Virus record (IMG/VR): IMGVR_UViG_3300048927_000762 | Coordinates: 1-22,795 of that record | Strand: one strand, 5' to 3' | Origin: a virus | DNA length: 22,795 nt | In this document: piece after piece, positions 1 to 7,075 of the stretch | Numbering within the stretch: position 1 is the stretch's first letter | Layout: the number at the start of each line of letters is the position of its first letter | Position numbers and translations under genes: made by a program | The notes under the pieces: model-generated | Told to the model about the DNA's origin: nothing | Databases searched by the model: none | The model's input: only the letters and a program-made list of their open reading frames with translations

Positions 1-495
1 TCAGCCCGGCGTGCTGTCGGGAGAATCCGACACCTGTGTCATTACGGCCTTATCCAGTTCGCCGAGCGGAAGCTCTACCGCCGCAGGCCAAGAGAACGCC
101 CCGGGCTGAGGCAGTAGCGGCAGGACTTGTTCCCATGTCTCGACTCCTGGTGGTGGCGCCAGCGCGAGCGCCTCCAGCGCCTGATTCACGGCGTCGCGCC
201 AGGCGATCATCGCCAGCGCCTCGGCTTTGTATCGCGGCACGCCGCTTTGCGCATAACTACAGCAGCTCTCGATGCTATCGTATCCGCGCGACTTGGGAAC
301 ACTCGCCATCCATGCCCATGCTGCATCCCGGATTTTGTTGTTACGCTGCTCGATTGTTGGGGGCGGTGCATCTTCCCATTTGCCGCCAGCCTTCATATAA
401 GCGTCTATTTCATCCCAAAACCTGTGACCAGGCGGGATAATTAGCCCATCGCTAAGGCGCAGAGCGTTACCGTTTTCGAGAAGACGATAGCTCAT
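1..495 (-). CDS. Tail-fibre assembly/chaperone-like protein
   Basis: This 164-residue protein is the last gene of the late operon in the window, and its TGA stop falls on the first three bases. Its ATG overlaps the TGA of the preceding tail-fibre gene (ATGA), a coupling typical of a fibre and its dedicated chaperone. The N-terminal part (MSYRLLENG..., then GHRFWDEIDAYMKAGG) resembles small tail-fibre assembly proteins. Residues about 70-110 hold a YDSIES...YKAEALAMIAWRDAV helix pattern common in phage proteins encoded after tail fibres. The C-terminus is Pro-rich (LPLLPQPGAFSWP). No signal peptide or membrane segment is visible. The role is inferred mainly from position; a fibre component is the alternative. 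Confidence 0.6.
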   Translation of the reverse strand: MSYRLLENGNALRLSDGLIIPPGHRFWDEIDAYMKAGGKWEDAPPPTIEQRNNKIRDAAWAWMASVPKSRGYDSIESCCSYAQSGVPRYKAEALAMIAWRDAVNQALEALALAPPPGVETWEQVLPLLPQPGAFSWPAAVELPLGELDKAVMTQVSDSPDSTPG

Positions 496-1319
496 GAAGT
501 TATTTCCGAATCGAAGAAGTAGTTTGAGTTGAAAGCATAAGCCCCTGCGGCTGTGACATATATCTCTACGCCGGTCGCCGAAGGAGCGGCGCCGATACTA
601 GAGCAGCCAAATAGGTAATTTGTACTGCTGAAACTTACGCTTGGAGCGGCACGCATCTCTGTTGCGATCCATGTGCCTGATCCAGAACTCGACGAAACAG
701 CGCCGCGCAGCTGCAAGAATCCACGCCGGGCGTAACGCTGTGCAGCGACCAGCTCAAGGGAAATAGGGGCATAGTCGAAGGCAGCCATATCAGCCCCGCG
801 CACCACTGAGACTTCGCGGTAAGTAACGCTGCCGCTGGCTGGAGTCAGCTTGACTAGCAGGTTACCAGTTCCGGTGCTGGATGGAGTGACTAGATTAATG
901 TAGCGCCGACCTGTGCCGGCAGTAATGGTGCCCGTCACGCCGCCGACGTTGACGTTTAAACTGCCGCCACTCAGGTCGCCAACAGCCACGGCTACGGAAA
1001 CGCCGAATGCTCCACGTGGAGCCTCGATTGCTTGGCAAATAGCGCCGCTAGAATGGGTGATTACGCCAGCAGCACTGACGCTGATATTCGCGCCGCCAGT
1101 ATCCGCGAACCATCGGTCATATCCAAACACCGTGGCGGCTAGCGCGCCGCCTGCGAATCCCCGCTGATTGATTCGCATGTCACCATTGATCAGCATGTTT
1201 TGCCCGGCAATGCCAGCCAACCACAAAGGGGATAGCTGCTCACCCGGTGCCGTCTCGCGTATCTCGATTGCCGCGCCGCCACTTTTCGTAAAAACCAGCG
1301 GAATGAGGTCTGTCGCCAT
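492..1319 (-). CDS. Tail fibre/receptor-binding protein
   Basis: A 275-residue protein rich in Gly, Ala, Ser and Thr. Around residues 40-72 it has NMLINGDMRINQRGF...GYDRWFA, a motif recurrent in phage fibre and adhesin tips just before a carbohydrate-binding-like beta domain. The remainder is predicted beta-rich by its alternating small and hydrophobic residues. It starts two bases after the TAA of the upstream fibre gene. The AGGCGTAATCATG junction closely resembles the AGGCGTAACCATG junction of the preceding gene. The C-terminal coding end is AT-rich compared with the operon (21 of 60 G+C at 481-540 by hand count), as expected for a tip exchanged by recombination. The likely role is host recognition at the tail. 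Confidence 0.7.
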   Translation of the reverse strand: MATDLIPLVFTKSGGAAIEIRETAPGEQLSPLWLAGIAGQNMLINGDMRINQRGFAGGALAATVFGYDRWFADTGGANISVSAAGVITHSSGAICQAIEAPRGAFGVSVAVAVGDLSGGSLNVNVGGVTGTITAGTGRRYINLVTPSSTGTGNLLVKLTPASGSVTYREVSVVRGADMAAFDYAPISLELVAAQRYARRGFLQLRGAVSSSSGSGTWIATEMRAAPSVSFSSTNYLFGCSSIGAAPSATGVEIYVTAAGAYAFNSNYFFDSEITS

Positions 1320-1321
1320 GA

Positions 1322-2017
1322 TTACGCCTGTGTAGGGATATTGCTGACGGTGCCGTTTGACAACCGCGCCGGGACCGACCCGTCAGCATTGAGCGGGATC
1401 GGCGAGGCTGTGCCGTCACTCAGACGGGCAGGAACCTTGCGGTGCAGCGCGACCCGCGCGTCGGCACGAGGGTTGGTAAAGTAAAGGTTCGTCGCGCCTT
1501 CCGGCAGGTCATTCGTGGTGGCCGCGACCTGCCCGCTGATCCGGCCCTTGGCGTCGCGGGTAATCTTGTAGATCGCTGTGCCAGTGCCACTATTCGCTAG
1601 GTCCGCAAGACCATAGGTCGTCACACCAGTGGAGCCATCGACCGTCTTGGTCAGGTCCGTGGTGACTGCGAACCCATCAGCCAGTGAGTACCACGCCCGC
1701 GTTCCATCTGGCCCGGTGCCGTAGTACCAGGTGTTGCCGGGAGTGTCAGTGTCCCCCTCCAGGCTGATCTGGATGATCCCAGGAGGCGCGCCCTGGATCG
1801 CGATTGAGCCGATGCCCCGGATGGATGCTGAGCCTCCCCCGCCACCCTGCTCAAGCGCTGTAACGCGATCGGCCAGTGCATCTAGTTGCTGCTGCTGCGC
1901 AGGCGTCAGGCCGCCACCATCGCGGAGCTGGAGGAAGTAGGAGTACCACTCCCGAGTTGGCAAGCCATTGCGGTCAACTAGTGCGGCTTGGGCTTTCGGC
2001 AGGCCAGCAGTCGGCAT
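1322..2017 (-). CDS. Tail fibre/baseplate-associated protein with C-terminal repeats
   Basis: A 231-residue protein. I chose the ATG at 2017 (MPTAGLPKAQ) over an upstream in-frame ATG at 2047 because 2017 lies just after the TAA of the upstream fibre gene, with an AAGG seven bases before it. Residues about 30-57 (LRDGGGLTPAQQQQLDALADRVTALE) look like a short trimeric coiled coil followed by a Gly/Ser linker. The middle contains TNDLPEGATNLYFTNPRADARVA, a segment widely seen in prophage tail fibres. The last 35 residues carry two copies of VPARLS(D/N)GT(A/V)S(P/N)IP. It is likely a trimeric fibre or fibre adaptor. The protein has no hydrolase motif that I can see. Confidence 0.65.
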   Translation of the reverse strand: MPTAGLPKAQAALVDRNGLPTREWYSYFLQLRDGGGLTPAQQQQLDALADRVTALEQGGGGGSASIRGIGSIAIQGAPPGIIQISLEGDTDTPGNTWYYGTGPDGTRAWYSLADGFAVTTDLTKTVDGSTGVTTYGLADLANSGTGTAIYKITRDAKGRISGQVAATTNDLPEGATNLYFTNPRADARVALHRKVPARLSDGTASPIPLNADGSVPARLSNGTVSNIPTQA

Positions 2018-2019
2018 GG

Positions 2020-2796
2020 TTACGCCTTGCGGCCAAACGCCACCCAATCAAAAGGGACGGCATTGATGAAATTGGCATTCGATTGACCGAAGTCGTCACT
2101 ATCGAACTGCACCGAAAAGCCGGATGCGCTCTTGGACGTGATCGCAGGCACGCCAATTTGGCCGCCGGAGGTATGGGTAGCGTTGCGCGGGATCACGTCT
2201 ACCATGAACGGCGCGGAGTCATAGGCCGTCGTGAAGGTGACATTCGCCGCAGTCTGCCGCGCGCCTGCTGCTGGCGCACTGGCACTCCCGTACTGAATCA
2301 GCAGCGTCCCGATCTTGTCCGAGCTTGAGCTGTTGACGATGGGCAGCGCGGGGATGGTCGGCGCGGCCTGCCAAATGAGGTTGCTTCCGTCCGTACCCAG
2401 GATCTTGCCCGATGCCCCCGTCGGGTCGGGGACTTGCAGCACGTCCGACCAGATGAGGTTGGACCCGTCATTGGTCAGGAACAGGCCCGTTTCCAGCGCC
2501 GGGATCGTCGCCCCTGCGCCGCCGCCGGAGTCCACGTCACGGGTCCAAACAGACGTGCCGTCCGCAGCCTTCAGCAGCACGGTATAGGCGCCGTCCAGCC
2601 AGATATTGACGTTCGACCGGCCGGAGCTATCCAGCGGCACCGGGTTGGGGTTTGCCACAGTCAGGGCCGAGTCGGACCACGTGCCTTTAGGCGTGGTGGT
2701 CCCGGCCTCGTAGAACGTCAGGCTGCCCCCAGCCAGCGGGGACAGGCCCAGCAGGTCTAGCATCACTGGCGCGGGGTTGTAGAACCTAAAAGACAT
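2020..2796 (-). CDS. Tail fibre/spike with virion-attachment N-terminus
   Basis: A 258-residue protein. The N-terminus (residues 1-85: LAGGSLTFYEAGTTTPKGTWSD, then PNPVPLDSSGRSNVNIWLDGAYTVLL, then DGTSVW) matches the virion-proximal domain of many podovirus spikes and fibres. A central linker has two copies of (N/T)DGSNLIW. The C-terminal ~95 residues (VTFTTAYDSAPFMVDVIP ... ASGFSVQF ... FDWVAFG) resemble the small beta-sandwich tip domains of fibres (Gp53-like C-terminal type). It has a GGAG-type ribosome site before its ATG. An intrinsic terminator ends only about 14 nt before the start codon, so expression must come from read-through. At 258 residues it lacks a beta-helix depolymerase, so it is more likely an adhesin than an enzyme. 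Confidence 0.75.
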   Translation of the reverse strand: MSFRFYNPAPVMLDLLGLSPLAGGSLTFYEAGTTTPKGTWSDSALTVANPNPVPLDSSGRSNVNIWLDGAYTVLLKAADGTSVWTRDVDSGGGAGATIPALETGLFLTNDGSNLIWSDVLQVPDPTGASGKILGTDGSNLIWQAAPTIPALPIVNSSSSDKIGTLLIQYGSASAPAAGARQTAANVTFTTAYDSAPFMVDVIPRNATHTSGGQIGVPAITSKSASGFSVQFDSDDFGQSNANFINAVPFDWVAFGRKA

Positions 2797-2810
2797 GTGA
2801 ATCTCCGGGC

Positions 2811-2834
2811 AAAAAGAAACCCGCTCATGGCGGG
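2811..2834 (-). terminator. Intrinsic terminator upstream of the first fibre gene
   Basis: On the minus strand CCCGC-catga-GCGGG is followed directly by TTTCTTTTT (plus-strand stem 2820-2824 with 2830-2834, A-rich tract 2811-2819). The stem is short (5 bp, all G-C) but the T tract is good. It sits between the 49-residue membrane protein gene and the start codon at 2796, with no room for a promoter downstream. Confidence 0.65.
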
Positions 2835-2863
2835 CCTTGGGGTCTCTCTCGGGGCGCGACGCT

Positions 2864-3013
2864 CTACTGAAGCGCCACCACTATCAACGCGGCACCTGCA
2901 CATCCAGCGAAAATCAGGGCCGCCAATGCGAGCACTAGGCCCACTCGATCAGCGCCTTTCTTGGTCATATTTCCGGTGACTCCGACATGCGACTTTGGTG
3001 TATTCTTGGTCAC
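2864..3013 (-). CDS. Small single-pass membrane protein (49 aa)
   Basis: I start this ORF at a GTG (3013) because GAGGGAACC lies directly before it, a good ribosome site. An ATG further upstream (3046) would start almost inside the terminator stem. The protein is MTKNTPKSH...NMTKKGADR followed by a hydrophobic run of about 25 residues (VGLVLALAALIFAGCAGAALIVVAL) and one Gln: a basic N-terminus and a C-terminal membrane helix. The gene lies alone between two intrinsic terminators on the minus strand. I do not recognise the family. A holin-like or superinfection-related role is possible but unsupported. A chance ORF cannot be excluded, though the ribosome site and coherent membrane topology argue for a gene. 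Confidence 0.5.
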   Translation of the reverse strand: MTKNTPKSHVGVTGNMTKKGADRVGLVLALAALIFAGCAGAALIVVALQ

Positions 3014-3047
3014 GGTTCCCTCATGCCTGCACATGGGTGGATACAAG

Positions 3048-3080
3048 AAAGCCCCGGTCAGTTCGCGCTGCCGGGGCTTT
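3048..3080. terminator. Strong bidirectional intrinsic terminator
   Basis: A perfect 10-bp inverted repeat AAAGCCCCGG / CCGGGGCTTT with a 13-nt loop. On the minus strand it is followed by CTTGT, giving a TTTCTTGT tail. On the plus strand it ends in TTTCGCTTTG. It lies downstream of the ejection-protein genes (minus) and upstream of the plus-strand lipoprotein gene, so it could insulate the cassette as well as end or attenuate the late transcript. Confidence 0.75.
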
Positions 3081-3088
3081 CGCTTTGT

Positions 3089-3113
3089 GGCTGCCTAGGT
3101 AGGCTGCCTGGGT
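3089..3113. repeat. Tandem direct repeat with internal palindrome
   Basis: GGCTGCCTAGGT (3089-3100) is repeated as GGCTGCCTGGGT (3102-3113), one mismatch at a 13-nt period. A perfect 12-nt palindrome GCCTA-GG-TAGGC spans 3093-3104. It sits about 25-50 bp upstream of the putative -10 of the plus-strand cassette, a position suited to an operator or activator site. No function is shown. Confidence 0.45.
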
Positions 3114-3137
3114 TGGTGGAGGTGTCAACGGACTAGG

Positions 3138-3146
3138 TGATACGAT
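3138..3146 (+). promoter_or_regulatory. Possible extended -10 promoter for the plus-strand cassette
   Basis: TGATACGAT fits an extended -10 element (TG-n-TACGAT versus TATAAT). No convincing -35 hexamer lies 16-18 bp upstream. The cassette is oriented against the late operon, so it needs its own promoter somewhere between the terminator at 3048-3080 and the gene start near 3195. Confidence 0.3.
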
Positions 3147-3194
3147 CCGCCCAACACACACGCCCCGGGTGGGGCCGGGGCTGAGGACATGGAT

Positions 3195-3482
3195 ATGCGA
3201 ATGGGGCTGGTCTTGCTGGGGTGCTTCGCCGTTTCAGGCTGTGTCAGTACCTCTGGCGTTGTGCCCGATGGCCCTGACGGCTACCGGATCATGTCTGAGG
3301 GCAAGACCGGCGCTCAGACCTCTGGCAAGTTGCAATCTCAAAACTACAAAGCGGCCAGCCAGTTCTGTGCTGACAAAGGCCAGGTCGTGGAAACGCTGAA
3401 CACAGATTCCAAGCAGTCGCACCCATTCGGCGGTTTCCCCGAAGCGAACCTTCGCTTTCGCTGCGTCCAGCGCACTGAGTGA
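3195..3482 (+). CDS. Small lipoprotein (moron), possible exclusion factor
   Basis: The first gene on the plus strand, opposite to the late operon. I chose the ATG at 3195 because GAGG lies eight bases upstream; in-frame ATGs at 3189 and 3201 are alternatives. The product (95 residues) starts MRMGLVLLGCFAVSGC, a short signal sequence ending in a lipobox (VSGC), so the mature protein would be lipidated at Cys16 and anchored in the envelope. The mature part (DGYRIMSEGKTG ... AASQFCADKGQVVE ... ANLRFRCVQ) has two cysteines that could form a disulfide. Small phage lipoproteins in such cassettes often block receptors. The position corresponds to the P22 sieA/immI region, so superinfection exclusion is the leading inference, unproven. 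Confidence 0.7.
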   Translation: MRMGLVLLGCFAVSGCVSTSGVVPDGPDGYRIMSEGKTGAQTSGKLQSQNYKAASQFCADKGQVVETLNTDSKQSHPFGGFPEANLRFRCVQRTE

Positions 3483-3488
3483 CCGCAT

Positions 3489-3644
3489 ATGAGCGCGTGG
3501 TTCTATGCCTTGGTCTTCAAGATGGTCATCGCCCCAGTGATGCTCTATGGGTATTGGTTAGTTGCGATCAAGTTGCCAAATGTTTTCAAGCGCTACATCC
3601 CGGATGGGAAGATCAAGGACGCGCTGTATCGCGAGCGTTATTAG
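3489..3644 (+). CDS. Small inner-membrane protein (51 aa)
   Basis: A 51-residue ORF starting six bases after the lipoprotein stop. It reads MSAWFYALVFKMVIAPVMLYGYWLVAIKLPNVFKRYIPDGKIKDALYRERY. Residues 4-27 form one hydrophobic segment, followed by a basic, probably cytoplasmic tail. The tight spacing suggests co-transcription and coupling with the lipoprotein gene (TGACCGCATATG junction). Its 3' end overlaps the convergent ejection-protein gene by 32 nt. The family is not recognised. An envelope partner of the lipoprotein, for example in superinfection exclusion, is plausible. Confidence 0.6.
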   Translation: MSAWFYALVFKMVIAPVMLYGYWLVAIKLPNVFKRYIPDGKIKDALYRERY

Positions 3645-5712
3645 CTGTGGCTGCTGTAGTTGTCCCGGCAGTGAACGAAAGCTGAGAAAGCACCCGGCGC
3701 ACCGAATCAGCGCTCTGCTTGTCTAGCGCCCCAAGTACACGCTTAGCCTCGGCTGGGTTTGCCATTAGGTACGCAAGACGTTCCTTGAGGCGGTCAGAGG
3801 CTTTGTCCTCTACATATGCGGCCGCATCTTTAAGGCCAGGCACAAGTCGCAGAACGGCTTTCCGCCCCAGCCGTGAGCCTATGTCCGTCCTCTCCATGGT
3901 CTGTGAGCCAACAGTCGCCGACGATTGTCTTGCGAACTGACGGCGCATATCTTCTTGGATGGCGTTGATGGCACTGATGTCGTCCTTGGTCAGGATTTCG
4001 GAAGCCTTGGCCTTCTTGAATCCAGTGGCCTTGGCCGCGATTGCATCGAGGTTGTTTGCTGCCTTAGAGAAGCCTGCGGGGGTGATACGCGGGTTACCGA
4101 TAGCGTCGCCGGCAGCGTCCTTCACTGAGCCAGAACTAACACGGATCAGCCGTTCTCCAACCTGCATACGATTGATTGGCTGGGACGCCAGCCTGTATGC
4201 GTTCAAATACTCAGGAAAAGAAGGGGCGCGGGACGCAAGCTCCTTGTCCAGCAGTTCACGAATTCCGAGTAGTTCGCTACTGGCGGCACGCGCAGAAGAC
4301 TTGTCGCCGCCGGCCTTGCCGCTCAACAGGTCCCCGATGTACTGGCGGACGTTGTATAGCCCTGCCACCGAGTCCCCGCTATTCTCCAGCGCCTTATTAA
4401 CATCGTTTAGGGCCGACTGCACGGCAGGATTGCCGGCCTTAGATCTCGCGATCCCATTCACTTGCGCGCGAAGGGCATTTATCGCCGGATCTGTGCCAAC
4501 CATGAGCGCCCTGGCTTGTTGCGCCTGACGTGCCGACTCTGCGCCTTCTGCGAAGGCTCGATCCCGCAAGCCAGCCGTTGATGCGTCGCGGGCCGCCTCA
4601 GCACTAGCAAGCTGCTGAGGGTTGCCGGAAATCCTTTCCAGTTGTGCGATGCGTGCCGCGTTGTTGGCCGTGTCGATCTGCTCAAAGGCACCCCTGCGGC
4701 TGGCGCGCATGGTGTTCTCCAACGCCATCAGCCCAGGGTCCAGCGTCGCCTCACCAAGCGTTCGATTTACGCCTGGCACAGCAGACGGAGTAACTGTGAT
4801 CGCATTCGGATTGGTAGCCTCACGCATCAATGCCTGGCCGGCAGCTTGATCCGTAGTGGAGAGTCCACGGCCAGACAGCATCGAAAGCGCATTCCTACCG
4901 GCGTTGACCGTGGCACCCAGCACCTTGCCGCCGACAGCGCCTAGTCCGCCACCAGTCAGGCCAATGAGGCTATTCAGGCCTCGCTCCTGCTCGTTGACGG
5001 CTGGCTGGAGGCTACCGATAGCCAGGCCTTGCAGCGCATTCCCAGCGACGGTGCGCGGGAGCAGTATTGCGCCAGCAGTCGTCCCGCGCAAAACGGCGCC
5101 AGGGCCAAGGATCTGCAATATGGTTCCGCCGATGTTGCCTGCCCGGCCAGCGCCAGTACTGAGAAGGTCGGCATCGATCTTCTTGCTCTCGGCAGCACCC
5201 TTTTGCAGCTCCTGAGCTGTCTCAGCGACCCTACGCCCACCGTGGTTTGCTATCCCCTGAGCTAATCCATCTAGCCCAATGGCACGAGCGCCCATGGTGA
5301 TCCCGGCGAGATTGCGGTTCAGACTGTCAGCAGCAGCTTGCTTGGTGCCGTCATACAGGCTAACGAAAGACTGGCCGAGTCCTGCCATAGAGCGCTCGTA
5401 GTTGCTCATGCTATCAGTGGCTCTAGGCACCGATTCACTCTGCGGCATGCCTGACTGCCCCGATATCATGCGCGCAAACGCCGAGTCATTGGCTGGGTTG
5501 CCGCCAGTCGGCGCCTCTGCCCCCGGCGCGTCATCCCAAACCACTTGGCTCAGGTCAATAGGCTGCTGCGCCGCTGCCTGGGCCTGCTGCTGAGCAAGCT
5601 GGCTTTCACTCACGCCACCCGTGATGTCGATCTCCAGCGGCTTCTGGACACCAGGCTGTGCCGGCTCATCATCCCACTTGACCTGCTCCAGCAGCGCCGG
5701 ATCAATTGCCAT
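3613..5712 (-). CDS. Large DNA-ejection protein, gp16-like
   Basis: A 699-residue protein, the largest and last of three consecutive ejection-type genes, in the place of P22 gene 16 (about 609 residues). The N-terminus contains two copies of a V-x-W-D-D-x-P motif (VKWDDEP at 11-17, VVWDDAP at 57-63), known from phage internal proteins. A long Gly/Ala-rich, partly hydrophobic region follows (about 195-290: GRAGNIGGTILQILGPGAVL ... LIGLTGGGLGAVGGKVLG), compatible with membrane insertion. The C-terminal half is Ala-rich and helical. No lysozyme or transglycosylase catalytic signature is evident. Its start overlaps the upstream gene by 11 nt. It is likely expelled into the cell envelope at infection to form part of the trans-envelope DNA channel. 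Confidence 0.7.
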   Translation of the reverse strand: MAIDPALLEQVKWDDEPAQPGVQKPLEIDITGGVSESQLAQQQAQAAAQQPIDLSQVVWDDAPGAEAPTGGNPANDSAFARMISGQSGMPQSESVPRATDSMSNYERSMAGLGQSFVSLYDGTKQAAADSLNRNLAGITMGARAIGLDGLAQGIANHGGRRVAETAQELQKGAAESKKIDADLLSTGAGRAGNIGGTILQILGPGAVLRGTTAGAILLPRTVAGNALQGLAIGSLQPAVNEQERGLNSLIGLTGGGLGAVGGKVLGATVNAGRNALSMLSGRGLSTTDQAAGQALMREATNPNAITVTPSAVPGVNRTLGEATLDPGLMALENTMRASRRGAFEQIDTANNAARIAQLERISGNPQQLASAEAARDASTAGLRDRAFAEGAESARQAQQARALMVGTDPAINALRAQVNGIARSKAGNPAVQSALNDVNKALENSGDSVAGLYNVRQYIGDLLSGKAGGDKSSARAASSELLGIRELLDKELASRAPSFPEYLNAYRLASQPINRMQVGERLIRVSSGSVKDAAGDAIGNPRITPAGFSKAANNLDAIAAKATGFKKAKASEILTKDDISAINAIQEDMRRQFARQSSATVGSQTMERTDIGSRLGRKAVLRLVPGLKDAAAYVEDKASDRLKERLAYLMANPAEAKRVLGALDKQSADSVRRVLSQLSFTAGTTTAATANNARDTARP

Positions 5713-7075
5713 AGTCGGTGGTCCCGTCGCTGTACTGGATGACCTTACGGCCGTTTGGCAGGGTGCCCGTGCGCACGACAGTGCGGCCGCTGGCCTGGCC
5801 CCCGTTGGCGTACTTCTGGTTCAGTTGGCGGATCGTCCGCAACGCGGCCATTCGCGTCTCAACCGGTATCGTTGGGTTGGCAAGGTCGCCAGCCATCTGT
5901 TGATAGAGCTGCACGTCTCGGTCGGACTGAGGCCCCTGCATGCGCGGCATCTTGGAGGTAAGTTGGCCCGCGATAGTCTGCAACTGCGCCGTTGCCTGAG
6001 CGCCAGGCGTGGAAGCGCCCACCAGGCCCGCAGCAGCATCAACGAACTGACCACCGCGCCCGCCCGTAGCATTCGGCAAAATGCGCTCGGCTTGGTCAAG
6101 CAGCGATAGGGTATCTTGCGCGCTACGCTGGCGCTCGGCCTGGGTGGCTTCCAATTCAGCGCGGTTCTTGGCCTGTGCAGTAACCTCAGCGGTTCCGCCC
6201 GCTTGCTGGATGGCAGCATTGGTGCGCATGCCAAGTTCGGCTGGCAACGTGGACAGCTCTACTTGACGACGTGCGGCGGCCTCTGCGGCTGCCTTCTCGA
6301 CCGACGTTGGCGTGCGCGCTAGGCCGCTCGCACCGGGCTGTCCACCGAACACCATCTGCCCGGGCGGCTCCTGGCCGCTGGACAAGGATTGGCGGATCTG
6401 CGCTTGCACTTCCGGCGGAAGCGACGGGTCAATGTAAGCGCCCTGCGGCTGTGGCGTCTGAGCAGCACCCAGCGGGATGGTTTGGCCTGCGACGCCACCA
6501 CTGGTGACGATGCCGATCGGCACTTGGCCCTCCTGCTCCAATACCTTGATGTTCGGGTTGGACCGAACGCCGGTATTGACGAACCTGCCGTCACGCATCA
6601 CGTTGTAGTAATAGCCATCATCGCCTACGCGCACCGATTGAACCTGCCCCTGTGCGCCGCCACCCGTTTGAGCCAAGACCTGATACAGCGTCGGCGCCAT
6701 GGTCGCATCGTCCCATTGCTCCGGGAACTGGCCCTGCGGCATCTCACGGGTAAGCATCGGGCGGACTGCGTTCCAGGCGCCTTGGACGGCCTGCGGGTTG
6801 TTCGTCTGGCGAGCCTGTTCCAGGTAGCGGGCAGCGCCGGCCAGCTTCTGCATGCGCCGGTCTTCCTGCCCCTGGAACTGCTGCTGCGTCGCCTGGGCAG
6901 CCTGCGGGTTGATGGCGGCCATTTGGCCCAAGATGGCCTGTTGCTGGTCAGGCTGCGCGGTGTAGGACTGCCCCGCGAGCTGAGCCAACTGGTTCTGTTG
7001 GCCTCGCTGCCGGCCCATCTCGCCCTGCTGCTGGACGTAGGACAGTGCTTCGAGAGGGCTGAGCATGTTTGCCAT
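5702..7075 (-). CDS. DNA-ejection protein, gp20-like
   Basis: A 457-residue protein with a very Gln/Ala-rich helical N-terminus (QQQGEMGRQRGQQNQLAQLAGQ ... ATQQQFQGQEDRRMQKLAGAARYL), as seen in the second ejection protein of P22-like phages. A middle segment (residues about 140-170) contains VRVGDDGYYYNVMRDGRFVNTGV, and the C-terminus ends in RTGTLPNGRKVIQYSDGTTDYGN, both small beta-hairpin-like. It starts at a TAATG overlap with the gp7-like gene and overlaps the next by 11 nt, so the three ejection genes form a translationally coupled block. Assignment rests on order, composition and size (P22 gp20 is about 471 residues) more than on a signature motif. Confidence 0.7.
   Translation of the reverse strand: MANMLSPLEALSYVQQQGEMGRQRGQQNQLAQLAGQSYTAQPDQQQAILGQMAAINPQAAQATQQQFQGQEDRRMQKLAGAARYLEQARQTNNPQAVQGAWNAVRPMLTREMPQGQFPEQWDDATMAPTLYQVLAQTGGGAQGQVQSVRVGDDGYYYNVMRDGRFVNTGVRSNPNIKVLEQEGQVPIGIVTSGGVAGQTIPLGAAQTPQPQGAYIDPSLPPEVQAQIRQSLSSGQEPPGQMVFGGQPGASGLARTPTSVEKAAAEAAARRQVELSTLPAELGMRTNAAIQQAGGTAEVTAQAKNRAELEATQAERQRSAQDTLSLLDQAERILPNATGGRGGQFVDAAAGLVGASTPGAQATAQLQTIAGQLTSKMPRMQGPQSDRDVQLYQQMAGDLANPTIPVETRMAALRTIRQLNQKYANGGQASGRTVVRTGTLPNGRKVIQYSDGTTDYGN

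Noticed and set aside
913-1167. Plus-strand open frames within the tail-fibre gene
   Set aside because: They lie antisense inside a minus-strand fibre gene with recognisable motifs, have no ribosome site and have compositionally biased sequence, so they are shadows.
3613-5712. Lytic transglycosylase domain in the large ejection protein
   Set aside because: Some gp16-like proteins carry one, but I could not see the catalytic Glu-Ser context or the associated motifs.
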